Shown here one piece after another: positions 14,920 through 23,436 of a stretch of DNA of 64,000 nucleotides. The notes beneath the pieces are model-generated. The model did no database searches. It was given only the letters and a program-made list of their open reading frames with translations, and was not told where the DNA came from. Numbering within the stretch: position 1 is the first letter of the stretch; every line of letters starts with the position of its first letter. The position numbers and the translations under genes were made by a program. Source of the DNA: Oceanithermus desulfurans (GTDB taxonomy: Bacteria; Deinococcota; Deinococci; Deinococcales; Marinithermaceae); NCBI RefSeq assembly GCF_014201675.1, contig NZ_JACHEZ010000007.1, forward strand, positions 1-64,000, read 5' to 3'.

Positions 14920-16722
14920 ATGGCGGATCCCGATCGCTTGCTCGACGCGCTGCTCGACCTGCCGCAGCTGTTCGGCGCCCGGCTCGAGCCCTCCTCGGGG
15001 GCCCTCGCCTGGACCTGGCTGGGGCGCGACCCGGTCCCCCACGTCTGGGCGCGCACCCCGGACGGCGAGGTGCGGCGCCTGAGCGAGGGCGACGAGAAGA
15101 GCTACTTCGCGGGCTTCTTGCCGGGAGGGCGCGGCGTGCTCTACGAGACCGACCCCGGCGACGAGCGCACCGCCCTCTGGGCGCGCCCCTGGGAGGGGCC
15201 GGCGCGCCGGCTGACCGAGGCGCACCCGCCCTACTACCTGCGCGGCGGCGAGCTGCACCCCCAGCGCCCCTGGCTCGTCTTCGGCGCCAACTACGACTTC
15301 GAACGGGGCGAGCCGCTCGAGCCCACCTGGATCTGGCGGCGCGACCTGGAGACCGGCGAGCTGCGGGCGCTGGCGCGGCCCGAGCGACCGGGCACCTGGG
15401 CGCCCCAGCTCGACCCCGACGGTCGCTGGGTGCTCTACGACCGCGCCACCCGTCACCCCGGGGGACAGGAACTCTGGGTCGTGGACGTGGAGGGACGGGA
15501 GGACCGCCGGCTTTTGAGCGCCGGCGAGGAGCGCAAGGTCCACGGCCTCTGGGCGGGGCCGCGGGTGAACTATGTGGCCGAGGGGGAGGGAGCGCAGGTC
15601 TGGGGCTGGCGCGACCTGGAGGGCCGCGGGCGCGTCCTCCTCGAAGACGCCCACCTGGAGCGCCCCCTGCGCCTGCCCGGCGCGCCCTTCCTGGCCGCTT
15701 TGGCCGTGCGCGAGGCCCGCAGCTACACCCTGCTGGCGGACCCCCAAGGCGGCGCGGTGCGCGAGGTGCGGCCGCCGCGCGGCAACCTGATCCTGCTGGG
15801 GCAGGGCGCCGGCGGCTGGGTGGGGGCCTACGCCTCCAGCACCCGTCCCGCCGACCTGGTGCGGCTGGACCCCGACCGCCCCGACCCCGAGGCCTTCGAG
15901 AGCCTCACCGGGCTGGAGGCGCTGCTGCCGCCCGGGCTGCTCGCGGGGCTGGTGCCCGCCGAGGACTTCGAATGGACCTCCAGTGACGGGCTGCGCCTCC
16001 ACGGCGTCGTCTACCGCACCCCGCACCGCCCCAGAGGCACGATCGTGCTCGTCCACGGCGGCCCCACCGCCCACTACGGCGAGCGCGTCAACCCCGAGGT
16101 GCAGCACTACCTGGCGCGGGGGTTCCACGTCTTCCTGCCCAACTACCGCGGCTCGACCGGTTACGGGCTGGCGTTCCGGGAGAAGATCAAGGAGACCGGC
16201 TGGGGCGGGCTCGAGCAGGACGACATTCGCACCGGCATCGAAGCCCTGATGGCCGCGGGGCTGGCCGAGCCGGGCCGGGTGGGCGTGACCGGCACCTCCT
16301 ACGGCGGCTACTCGAGCTGGTGGCAGATCACCCACGCCCCGCCCGAGCTGGTGGCCGCGGCCGCCCCCATCTGCGGCATGACCGACCTGATCGTCGACTA
16401 CTACAGCACCCGCCCCGACCTGCGCCCCTACTCGGAGGAGATGCTGGGCGGCAGCCCCGAGGAGGTGCCCGAGCGCTACCGCGAGCGCTCGCCGGTGCAC
16501 TACGTGGAGCGCATCCGCGGGAAGCTCCTCATCGTCCAGGGCGCGCTCGACCCCAACGTCACCCCTGAGAACCTGTCCGCGGTACGCCGCGCCCTCGACG
16601 CCGCGGGCGTGCCCTACCAGGTGCTGGTCTTCGAGGACGAGGGGCACGGGATCGAGAAGAAGGCCAACCGGCGGTTGCTCTACCGCCGCCTGGCCGACTT
16701 CTTCGAGGCGGCCTTCGCCTAG
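14920..16722 (+). CDS. S9 family peptidase (prolyl oligopeptidase/acylaminoacyl-peptidase type)
   Basis: 600 aa, no signal peptide, so probably cytoplasmic. Residues 1-350 form a beta-propeller of WD-like blades, and 350-600 an alpha/beta hydrolase. GTSYGGY carries the nucleophile S460; D544 in QGALDPNV and H576 in EDEGHG complete the triad. The HGGPTAHYG oxyanion segment (about 378-386) is also typical. Such enzymes trim short peptides or remove acylated N-terminal residues; exact specificity is not predictable. Promoter TAACCT is 5 nt before the ATG, suggesting a leaderless message. Confidence 0.92.
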   Translation: MADPDRLLDALLDLPQLFGARLEPSSGALAWTWLGRDPVPHVWARTPDGEVRRLSEGDEKSYFAGFLPGGRGVLYETDPGDERTALWARPWEGPARRLTEAHPPYYLRGGELHPQRPWLVFGANYDFERGEPLEPTWIWRRDLETGELRALARPERPGTWAPQLDPDGRWVLYDRATRHPGGQELWVVDVEGREDRRLLSAGEERKVHGLWAGPRVNYVAEGEGAQVWGWRDLEGRGRVLLEDAHLERPLRLPGAPFLAALAVREARSYTLLADPQGGAVREVRPPRGNLILLGQGAGGWVGAYASSTRPADLVRLDPDRPDPEAFESLTGLEALLPPGLLAGLVPAEDFEWTSSDGLRLHGVVYRTPHRPRGTIVLVHGGPTAHYGERVNPEVQHYLARGFHVFLPNYRGSTGYGLAFREKIKETGWGGLEQDDIRTGIEALMAAGLAEPGRVGVTGTSYGGYSSWWQITHAPPELVAAAAPICGMTDLIVDYYSTRPDLRPYSEEMLGGSPEEVPERYRERSPVHYVERIRGKLLIVQGALDPNVTPENLSAVRRALDAAGVPYQVLVFEDEGHGIEKKANRRLLYRRLADFFEAAFA

Positions 16723-16745
16723 GGCGGGGCCACCAGAGGGACGGT

Positions 16746-16773
16746 GCGTAGTGCGTTGTGGGCGGTACGTGGT
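16746..16773. repeat. 7-bp periodic repeat, GCGTAGT type
   Basis: GCGTAGT, GCGTTGT, GGGCGGT, ACGTGGT: four heptamers matching 1293-1320 unit by unit and related to 41990-42024. Confidence 0.65.
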
Positions 16774-17011
16774 GAGCCGGGCGAGAAACGGCGGCGGACA
16801 TCGGGTTCATGCAGCGCCCACAACCCCCCAGCGTTTTCCCAAGGGTAGGGGGCGTTGTTTTGCGGTGACCGGGCCGTGGGCTCATGGCGCGGTACGGGTC
16901 CCGGATCAAGCCCGGGACCGATTCGGAGTCTTGAAACACGGGTGAGGAAACACCGGTTCAAAGCGCAGGCGGTGACGACAACGGCGCGACGGTTCGCCTT
17001 CGTTTTGAGCG

Positions 17012-17069
17012 CGCAGCAGCCCCGGCAAGATCCCCGACCCCGGCGCTTTGCGCCTCGTCGGGGATGACG
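17012..17069 (-). repeat. Palindromic element family A, copy 2
   Basis: Read on the minus strand it begins GTCATCCCCGACGAGGCGCA and ends GATCTTGCCGGGGCTGCTGC, almost the same as the copy at 42177. The two halves are partly complementary. Confidence 0.8.
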
Positions 17070-17377
17070 GCAGGAGGGGATGGGTAGCCATCACAAAACC
17101 CCGACCGGCGCGAGCTTCGCCCGTTTGATCGGGGACACGTCCGGCTCCTCTTTTTCCTGACCCGCTACTTCCGACGCACGGCTCCCGACGCACCGCCGAG
17201 GTCCGGGACCTATGCTGGGAAAACAGCCGAAATTACACTACCGTTGATAAGGCCGCCACACGCCACGAGCCACTCGCCCCTTGCCCCCTTTCCCGTATCA
17301 CCGGACGAGGCCCACCCGCCTGACCAAGACCAGTGGTTCGTGCAGTGAGTGACGCCGAAGGCAGGGCTACCATCAAC

Positions 17378-17400
17378 AGGCCAACCACAGGCCACAGGCC
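17378..17400. repeat. Heptamer repeats in reverse orientation
   Basis: AGGCCAACCACAGGCCACAGGCC holds the complement of the GTGGCCT unit seen at 411-458. Short and degenerate. Confidence 0.5.
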
Positions 17401-17707
17401 TGCCTGCCTCTTGGCATAGGCCGGGCGGAGCCGCCCTACGGTGGAGGCGTTTGCAGGCCGGTGTTTTGTCGTCCCAGCCAGGCGAGTACACAGCGCGCGT
17501 GCTGGAATTCAGACCGGCGCACTCTCCGGTGGCGCGGCCCTGGAGTCATAGGGGATTGGTGCGCAGGCGCCGCCGACGCAGAGCCCTCGCCACCGCTTTT
17601 GAAACGGCCCCGCTCCGGCGTTCGCCGGGCTGGCGAGGGAAGATGCCGGTAGCGGGGTGGCGTGAACAACGTGGTGAGGCCGCACAGCTAGCGCAGGCGG
17701 TCCCGCT

Positions 17708-17749
17708 CACGACAGGAGGCCACCCCAAATGGGGTGGCCTCCTGTCGTG
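17708..17749. terminator. Perfect 20-bp hairpin after the AOR gene
   Basis: The arms 17708-17727 and 17730-17749 are exact complements (CACGACAGGAGGCCACCCCA on the left) around an AA loop, 8 nt beyond the AOR stop. Position indicates transcript termination or 3'-end protection; no T-run follows on the minus strand. Confidence 0.75.
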
Positions 17750-17757
17750 GCCGCATC

Positions 17758-19566
17758 CTAGAGGATGCCCAGCTCCTTCAGCTTCTCCTCGGGCACCACG
17801 CCGTTCTTCCAGCCGCGCAGCTGGTAGTACTCGGCGAGCATCTCGTCCAGCTCGGTGACCTGGCCCTTGGAGCCGCCCGAGTCGGAAGGTTCCTTGAGGA
17901 AGCGCTCGGGCAGGTAGTCCGAACCCTCGGCCCAGCCCGCCTGGTTGTTGAAGTAGCGCTCCAGGTTGTAGATGCGCTCGCCGATCTTCATGATGTCGTC
18001 GGGGGTGACCTTCATCCCGGTGTAGGCGGTGTACTGGTCGGCGTACTCCTCGGGACCCTCGGCGAACTGGCTGAACTTGCAGAGGTCCATCGAGTCGGTG
18101 AAGGCCGAGAGGTCCTGGAAGGTCTTGGTCAGCTCGGCCTTGCCGCGCCACTCGATGGGGTCGGTCTTGAAGGGAACACCCAGCAGCTCGGAGGCCGGGG
18201 TGTAGGCGCGCAGGTGGCAGGCGCCGCGGTTGGAGGTGGCGTAGGCGATGCCCATGCCCTTGAGGCCGCGCGGGTCGTATGCGGGGATGGCCTGCCCCTT
18301 GACCTCCATGGCCAGCTCGGGGTGGCCGATCGCCTTCATGAACCTGGCCGTGCCCTCGGCGGCCTTGTCGCCCAGGCCCTGGCGGTGGGCGATCATCTCC
18401 AGGAACTGGCACTCGCCCTGCACGTCGCCGAACTTGAGGCCTTCCTGCTCGGCGACGTAGCCCTTCTCGGTGGCTTCCATCAGCGAAGCGATCACGTTGC
18501 CCGCCTCGATGGTGTCCATCCCGAAGGCGTTGCAGAGGTAGATGGCGTAGCTGACCCAGGTGCGATCGGCCGCGCCCGAGTCGGGACCGAGCGCCCAAGC
18601 CGACTCGTACTCGACCGACTCGAAGCGGATCGGCTTGCCGTTGAGGTGGATCTCGACCATCTTCTTGCAGGCCACCGGGCAGGCGTGGCAGGTGTTGTCC
18701 TTGACCAGAATGTGCTCGCGGATGGCCTCGCCCGAGACCTCGCCCGCGGGCTCCCAGCTGGTGTGCTGGGCGTTGAAGGTGGGCAGCGCGCCGATGGAGT
18801 TGGTGATGTTCATCAGCACGTTGGTGCCGTAAACGCTCAGGCCCCCCTTGCGCGGCGCGGTGACGTTGTTCTCGTCCATGATCGTCGCCAGCGCCCGCTC
18901 ATCGGCCTCGTGCCAGGCGGCCTTGTCGGCGGGCTGGTAGACGCCCTTGTCGCCCGGGACCATCACGATCGCCTTCAGCTTCTTGGAGCCGGCCACCGCG
19001 CCGGTGCCGCCGCGGCCCGAGGCGCGTTCGTCGTTGTTGAGCCAGGCGGCGAACTTGACCAGGTTCTCACCGGCAGGGCCGATGGCCATTACGTCGGCGT
19101 CCTCACCGTGGCGCTTGCGCAGGATCTCGTGGGTCTCGTGGGTGGTCTTGCCCCAGAGGTCGGAGGCGTCCTTGATCTCGACCTGGCCGTCCTGCAGCAG
19201 CAGGTAGACCGGCTTTTCGGCCGCGCCCTTGATGAGCAGGCCGTCGAAGCCGGCCCACTTCATCTTCGCCGCGGTCCAGCCGCCCATGTGGCTGTCGGTC
19301 ACCGTGCCCGTGAGCGGGCTCTTGGTTACCACCGCCAGGCGGCCGCTCATCTTGGCCTGGGTGCCGGTGAGCGGACCGGTCATGACCGCGAGCAGGTTCT
19401 CGGGGCTGAGCGGGTCCACCCCGGGGCCGTTTTCAAAGACGTACTTGACGCCGAGCCCGCGGCCGCCGATGTACTTTTTCAGGTCCTCTTCCTTGGGGGC
19501 CTCGTACTCGACCGTGCCGGTGCTCAGGTCGATCTTGGCCAAGCGATGCGCATACCCTTTGAGCAT
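17758..19566 (-). CDS. Tungsten aldehyde:ferredoxin oxidoreductase
   Basis: 602 aa cytoplasmic enzyme oxidising aldehydes to acids, using a tungsten (or Mo) bis-pterin and one 4Fe-4S cluster. The N-terminal AOR domain (about 1-210) has KYIGGRGLG, MTGPLTGT and the SGRGGTGAV pterin segment. CHACPVACKK (about 293-302) and the later DSMDLCKF supply cluster cysteines, and DPRGLKGMGIAYATSNRGACH binds the second pterin. Start ATG 19566 follows GGAGGGAG. No second subunit or ferredoxin gene is adjacent. The preferred aldehyde is unknown. Confidence 0.93.
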   Translation of the reverse strand: MLKGYAHRLAKIDLSTGTVEYEAPKEEDLKKYIGGRGLGVKYVFENGPGVDPLSPENLLAVMTGPLTGTQAKMSGRLAVVTKSPLTGTVTDSHMGGWTAAKMKWAGFDGLLIKGAAEKPVYLLLQDGQVEIKDASDLWGKTTHETHEILRKRHGEDADVMAIGPAGENLVKFAAWLNNDERASGRGGTGAVAGSKKLKAIVMVPGDKGVYQPADKAAWHEADERALATIMDENNVTAPRKGGLSVYGTNVLMNITNSIGALPTFNAQHTSWEPAGEVSGEAIREHILVKDNTCHACPVACKKMVEIHLNGKPIRFESVEYESAWALGPDSGAADRTWVSYAIYLCNAFGMDTIEAGNVIASLMEATEKGYVAEQEGLKFGDVQGECQFLEMIAHRQGLGDKAAEGTARFMKAIGHPELAMEVKGQAIPAYDPRGLKGMGIAYATSNRGACHLRAYTPASELLGVPFKTDPIEWRGKAELTKTFQDLSAFTDSMDLCKFSQFAEGPEEYADQYTAYTGMKVTPDDIMKIGERIYNLERYFNNQAGWAEGSDYLPERFLKEPSDSGGSKGQVTELDEMLAEYYQLRGWKNGVVPEEKLKELGIL

Positions 19567-19649
19567 GGCTCCCTCCTTCCGGCGAAACGCCGTGTTTGTT
19601 GTGTCTAACGCTTATGCTACCGCCGGTGGTTTTTGAAAGCAATCCCGTA

Positions 19650-19665
19650 TTGCAACAGCATGCAA
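19650..19665. promoter_or_regulatory. Inverted repeat TTGCA-N6-TGCAA between AOR and manA
   Basis: Perfect 5-bp arms 6 nt apart, 84 nt upstream of the AOR ATG and 48 nt upstream of the manA GTG. It is centred in the divergent promoter region, so it could control either gene. Confidence 0.4.
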
Positions 19666-19701
19666 CACGCAGGGCTCACCGTTCTCGCCTCGGTTCCGAA
19701 G

Positions 19702-19707
19702 TAATCT
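19702..19707 (+). promoter_or_regulatory. -10 box TAATCT, leaderless manA promoter
   Basis: TAATCT ends 6 nt before GTG 19714; the gap is six G residues. Confidence 0.6.
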
Positions 19708-19713
19708 GGGGGG

Positions 19714-20586
19714 GTGAGCGCGAAGGTTCCCGAAGTTATCGAGCTCGAGCCCCAGTTCAAGCCCCGCGTCTGGGGTGGGCGACGCTTGGCCGAGCGCTTC
19801 GGGCTCGCAACCGACGAGCCCATCGGCGAGGCCTGGATGGTCTTCGACGAGAACCGGGTGGCCTCCGGCCCCTACGCGGGCCGGGTGCTGGCCGAGGTGC
19901 TCCCCGAGCTGGGCGAGGCCTTCCTGGGCCGGGCGGTGGTGGAGCGTTACGGCCCCCGGCTGCCGCTCATGGTCAAGTTCCTGGATACCGCCGACTGGCT
20001 CAGCGTGCAGGTGCACCCCGACGACGCCTACGCCCGCGCTCACGAGGCGCAGACCGGCTGGCTGGGCAAGGCCGAGGCCTGGGTGGTGCTCGAGGCCGAG
20101 CCCGGCGCCCAGGTGATCTACGGGGTGAAGCGGCCGGTGACGCGCGAGGAGCTGCGCGCGGCGGCGCAGGACGGCACGATCCTCAAGCTGCTCAACTTCG
20201 TGCCCGTCCAGCAGGGCGACGTGATCTACGTGCCCCCGGGCACGATCCACGCCCTGGGTCCGGGCCTCCTGGTCTACGAGGTCTCCCAGCGCTCCGACCT
20301 GACCTACCGGCTCTACGACTACGGCCGGGGGCGGGAGCTGCACCTGGACCGGGCGCTGGACGTGGCGCGGCTCGAGCCACCTACGGCCGAGATGTGCCGG
20401 ATGCAGGCGGGGCCCCTTCTGGAAACACCTTGGTTCAAGCTCTATGCCGCAGGCCGACACCTTCAGGCCCCGGAGCGCTCATTGCTGGCCGTGGTGCCCC
20501 CTTCCATACCGTGCCGTGGGTTGGTGCTGGGTGCTGGACAGCAGCATCACGTCGATGCCCCGGTTCAGCTCGTGGCCCACATATAA
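19714..20586 (+). CDS. manA: Type I mannose-6-phosphate isomerase
   Basis: 290 aa zinc enzyme linking fructose 6-phosphate and mannose 6-phosphate. Core motifs are present: FKPRVWGGRRLAE, PLMVKFLDT, LSVQVHPDD (zinc His), GKAEAWVVL, GDVIYVPPGTIHALG. After about residue 245 the sequence (PPSIPCRGLVLGAGQQHH) looks diverged from usual ManA C-termini, but the frame is open and ends cleanly. GTG 19714 is 6 nt after a TAATCT -10 box. It lies 50 nt before the polysaccharide locus and could supply it or general mannose metabolism. Confidence 0.9.
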   Translation: MSAKVPEVIELEPQFKPRVWGGRRLAERFGLATDEPIGEAWMVFDENRVASGPYAGRVLAEVLPELGEAFLGRAVVERYGPRLPLMVKFLDTADWLSVQVHPDDAYARAHEAQTGWLGKAEAWVVLEAEPGAQVIYGVKRPVTREELRAAAQDGTILKLLNFVPVQQGDVIYVPPGTIHALGPGLLVYEVSQRSDLTYRLYDYGRGRELHLDRALDVARLEPPTAEMCRMQAGPLLETPWFKLYAAGRHLQAPERSLLAVVPPSIPCRGLVLGAGQQHHVDAPVQLVAHI

Positions 20587-20636
20587 GCACAAAAAGGCTT
20601 TGCTAGGCTGTATCGTATGAGGCGGAGGGCTGTGTA

Positions 20637-21941
20637 TTGAAAGGTGTTCTTGAAAAGCTCCGAGACCGTTCTGCCCGCGTAGGCGTCGTCGGGCTTGGCT
20701 ACGTTGGGCTCCCTTTCGCTCTGGAGGCGGCCCAGGTCGGCTACCACGTTACGGGCATCGAGCGCAATCCGGAGCGGGTGGCCAAGATCAACCAGGGTAA
20801 GAATTACATCGACGACATCCGTGAAGAGGATCTCGTCCGCGAGGTGGAGGCGGGGCGGTTGCGCGCCCAGGTGAGCTTCGACGGTGTCGAGAAGCTGGAC
20901 GTCTTGATCATTGCTGTGCCCACGCCGCTCGACAAGAACCTGGTGCCCGACCTCCAGTACGTACGTCACGTTACCGAGGAGCTGGCCCGGCACCTGCGCC
21001 CCGGGCAGCTGGTTAGCCTCGAGTCCACCACCTACCCGGGCACCACCGAAGAGGTCATGCGCCCCATCCTGGAGCGCTCGGGCCTCAAGGCCGACCGAGA
21101 CTTCTTTCTAGCCCACTCCCCCGAGCGGGTGGACCCCGGCAACAAGCGTTGGCAGACCAAGAACACCGCCAAGGTCGTGGGTGGGGTGGGGCCTAGCTCG
21201 CTCGAGGTTGCGCTTACCTTCTACGGCAGCGTTCTGGAGAGTGTCGTCCCCATTTCCTCGGCCAAAGCGGCCGAGATGGTCAAGGTCTTCGAGAACACCT
21301 TCCGCGCCGTCAACATCGCCCTCGTCAACGAGCTGGCGCTGCTATGCGACCGTATGGGGCTGAACGTGTGGGAGGTGCTCGACGCCGCTTTCACCAAGCC
21401 CTTTGGCATCATGCCCTTTTACCCGGGCCCGGGCGTGGGGGGGCATTGCATCCCCCTCGATCCCCACTACCTGGAGTGGAAGGCGCGCGAGTACAACTTC
21501 CGCACCCGCTTCATCGCGCTGGCCGGCGAGGTAAACCGGGCCATGCCCGAGTTCGTGCGCACTAAGGCCTTGCGCATCCTCAACGAGCAGGGGCTTGCCC
21601 CCTCGCGCTCGCACATCCTGGTGCTGGGGCTCGCCTACAAGAAGGACATCAGCGACTGGCGCGAGTCGCCGGCCATCGAGGTCATCAAGTTGCTGCAGCA
21701 CGACGGCGCCGAGGTAAGCTATCACGACCCCTACATTCCCGTTTTCAAGCACGAGGGGCTCGATCTGGAGAGCATCGAACTCGGCGACGAGGCCCTGCGT
21801 GCGGCCGACCTGGTCATTATCACCACCGACCATTCGAGCCTCGACTACGCCCGCGTGGTGCGCGAGGCCAAGCACGTGCTCGACACCAAGAACGCCACCA
21901 AGGCCGTTCCCAACCGTGAAGGGAAGGTGACGCTGCTGTGA
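20637..21941 (+). CDS. wbpA: UDP-N-acetylhexosamine 6-dehydrogenase (WbpA-like)
   Basis: 434 aa NAD-dependent enzyme oxidising UDP-GlcNAc to UDP-GlcNAcA, the first step to UDP-ManNAc3NAcA. Rossmann motif VGVVGLGYVGLPFAL (about 15-29), ESTTYPGTTEE, the catalytic-Cys segment GPGVGGHCIPLDPHY, and a C-terminal UDP-binding domain with GLAYKKDISDWRESPA. TTG 20637 is chosen because GGAGG lies 8 nt upstream and the next in-frame start would remove part of the Rossmann strand. It leads a tightly overlapping run of genes (GTGA overlap with the next). WbpA rather than WbpO/WecC is inferred from the wbpB-D-E neighbours. Confidence 0.92.
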   Translation: MKGVLEKLRDRSARVGVVGLGYVGLPFALEAAQVGYHVTGIERNPERVAKINQGKNYIDDIREEDLVREVEAGRLRAQVSFDGVEKLDVLIIAVPTPLDKNLVPDLQYVRHVTEELARHLRPGQLVSLESTTYPGTTEEVMRPILERSGLKADRDFFLAHSPERVDPGNKRWQTKNTAKVVGGVGPSSLEVALTFYGSVLESVVPISSAKAAEMVKVFENTFRAVNIALVNELALLCDRMGLNVWEVLDAAFTKPFGIMPFYPGPGVGGHCIPLDPHYLEWKAREYNFRTRFIALAGEVNRAMPEFVRTKALRILNEQGLAPSRSHILVLGLAYKKDISDWRESPAIEVIKLLQHDGAEVSYHDPYIPVFKHEGLDLESIELGDEALRAADLVIITTDHSSLDYARVVREAKHVLDTKNATKAVPNREGKVTLL

Positions 21942-22867
21942 AGCACTTCGCCCTCACCGGCGCCGCCGGCTACATCGCTCCCCGCCACATGAAGGCCATC
22001 AAGGACACCGGCAACGTGCTGGTGGCTGCGCTCGACCCCTTCGAATCGGTGGGCATCATCGACAGCTACTTCCCCGAAGCCGAGTTCTTCACCGAGCCCG
22101 AGGCCTTCGAGGCCTACCTCGAGGAAGCGCGCGCGGCGGAGGGGCTCGACTACGTCAGCATCGCCGCTCCCAACTACCTCCACTACCCCCAGATCCGCAT
22201 GAGCCTGCGCCTCGGGGCCGACGCCTTGTGCGAAAAACCGCTGGTTCTCGGAGAGGACGAGCTCGACCGCCTCGCGGCGCTCGAGGCCGAGACCGGCCAC
22301 CGCGTCTGGACCGTGCTGCAACTGCGGGTGCACCCGGCACTGGTCGCGCTCAGGGAAAAGCTCGCGGCCGAGGGCGGCCACAAGAAGGTCGTGCTTACCT
22401 ACGTCACCGGCCGGGGCAAGTGGTACCTGAAGAGCTGGAAGAGCGACGTGAAAAAGAGCGGCGGCCTCGCCACCAACATCGGCGTCCACTTCTTCGACAT
22501 GCTGGCCTGGCTCTTCGGCGACGTGCAGCAGCTGGAGGTGCATGCGCGCGAAGAACAGGTGGTGGCGGGCTACATGGAACTCGAACGCGCGGAGGTGAGC
22601 TGGTTCTTGGCCATTGACGACCGCTACGTGCCCACCGAGCTCCGCGCCCAGGGGCAGCGCACCTACCGCTCGATCACGGTGGACGGCGAAGAAATCGAGT
22701 TTTCCGGTGGCTTCACCGACCTGCACACCGAGGTCTACCGGCGCACGCTTGCGGGCCAGGGCTTCGGCCTTGAGGACACCCGTACGGCCATTCGTACGAC
22801 CGAGCGCATCCGTACGCTCAAGCCGGGCGGCCGAGCGCCGCGGCACCCCTTCCTGGAGCGACCATGA
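21938..22867 (+). CDS. wbpB: UDP-GlcNAcA 3-dehydrogenase (WbpB-like Gfo/Idh/MocA)
   Basis: 309 aa NAD-dependent oxidoreductase that would make the 3-keto form of UDP-GlcNAcA. N-terminal Rossmann segment ALTGAAGYIAPRHMKAI (4-20), catalytic EKPLVL near 99-104 (typical EKP of the Gfo/Idh/MocA family) and KKSGGLATNIGVHFFDML (about 168-185) with the conserved DxxxH-like face. Four-base overlaps with wbpA and wbpD. In Pseudomonas, WbpB and WbpE act as a coupled pair recycling NAD with 2-oxoglutarate. Confidence 0.92.
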   Translation: MKHFALTGAAGYIAPRHMKAIKDTGNVLVAALDPFESVGIIDSYFPEAEFFTEPEAFEAYLEEARAAEGLDYVSIAAPNYLHYPQIRMSLRLGADALCEKPLVLGEDELDRLAALEAETGHRVWTVLQLRVHPALVALREKLAAEGGHKKVVLTYVTGRGKWYLKSWKSDVKKSGGLATNIGVHFFDMLAWLFGDVQQLEVHAREEQVVAGYMELERAEVSWFLAIDDRYVPTELRAQGQRTYRSITVDGEEIEFSGGFTDLHTEVYRRTLAGQGFGLEDTRTAIRTTERIRTLKPGGRAPRHPFLERP

Positions 22868-23436
22868 GCGTATTCGTGCACGAAAGCGCTTACGTCGACG
22901 AGGGCGCCCGCATAGGAGCGGGCACCAAGGTCTGGCACTTCTCGCACGTCATGAGCGATGCTCAGATCGGCGAGCGCTGTGTACTGGGCCAGAACGTCTT
23001 CGTGGCGGGGGGCGTTCGCATCGGCAACAACGTCAAGATCCAGAACAACGTCTCGGTTTATGAGGGCGTCGAGCTGGAGGACGACGTTTTCTGCGGCCCC
23101 AGCATGGTCTTCACCAACGTCAAGAACCCGCGCTCGGCCTTCTCGCGGCGAGGCCAGTACACCAAGACGTTGGTTCGGCGGGGGGCGACGATCGGCGCTA
23201 ACGCCACCGTGGTCGCCGGCGTGACCCTGGGCGCATGGTGTTTCGTGGCCGCGGGCGCGGTGGTCACCAAGGACGTCCCGGCCTACGCGATGGTGGCCGG
23301 GGTGCCCGCCAAGATCGTCGGCTGGGCCTGCGTGTGCGGCGAGCGACTCGACTTCGAGCAAGGCCGGGCCGTCTGTAGCGCATGCAGCAAGACCTACCGC
23401 ATGACCGGTGAGAATCAGGTGGAGAGAACTTCGTGA
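22864..23436 (+). CDS. wbpD: UDP-GlcNAc3NA 3-N-acetyltransferase (WbpD-like)
   Basis: 190 aa left-handed beta-helix acetyltransferase, with hexapeptide repeats throughout (ARIGAGTKVWHFSHV, VRIGNNVKIQNNVSVY, ATIGANATVVAGVTLG) and the usual VAGVPAKIVGW near 149. The last 30 residues add a small CxC...CxxC element (WACVCGERL and VCSACSKTY) that looks like a zinc ribbon. The product acetylates the 3-amino group made by the neighbouring aminotransferase. ATG overlaps the wbpB stop by 4 nt. Confidence 0.9.
   Translation: MSVFVHESAYVDEGARIGAGTKVWHFSHVMSDAQIGERCVLGQNVFVAGGVRIGNNVKIQNNVSVYEGVELEDDVFCGPSMVFTNVKNPRSAFSRRGQYTKTLVRRGATIGANATVVAGVTLGAWCFVAAGAVVTKDVPAYAMVAGVPAKIVGWACVCGERLDFEQGRAVCSACSKTYRMTGENQVERTS

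Larger units (their letters stand above)
16723..17757. other. Non-coding repeat island 2
   Basis: About 1 kb with no gene I can support. It contains 7-bp periodic repeats (16746-16773 and, reversed, 17378-17400), a palindromic family A copy on the minus strand (17012-17069), a GGTCCCGGATCAAGCCCGGGACC palindrome near 16898, and the hairpin that ends the AOR gene (17708-17749). Confidence 0.7.

Noticed and set aside
19714-20586. Frameshifted manA C-terminus
   Set aside because: The last 45 residues look unusual, but the other frame reads no better and the gene ends with a clean stop; I cannot show damage.
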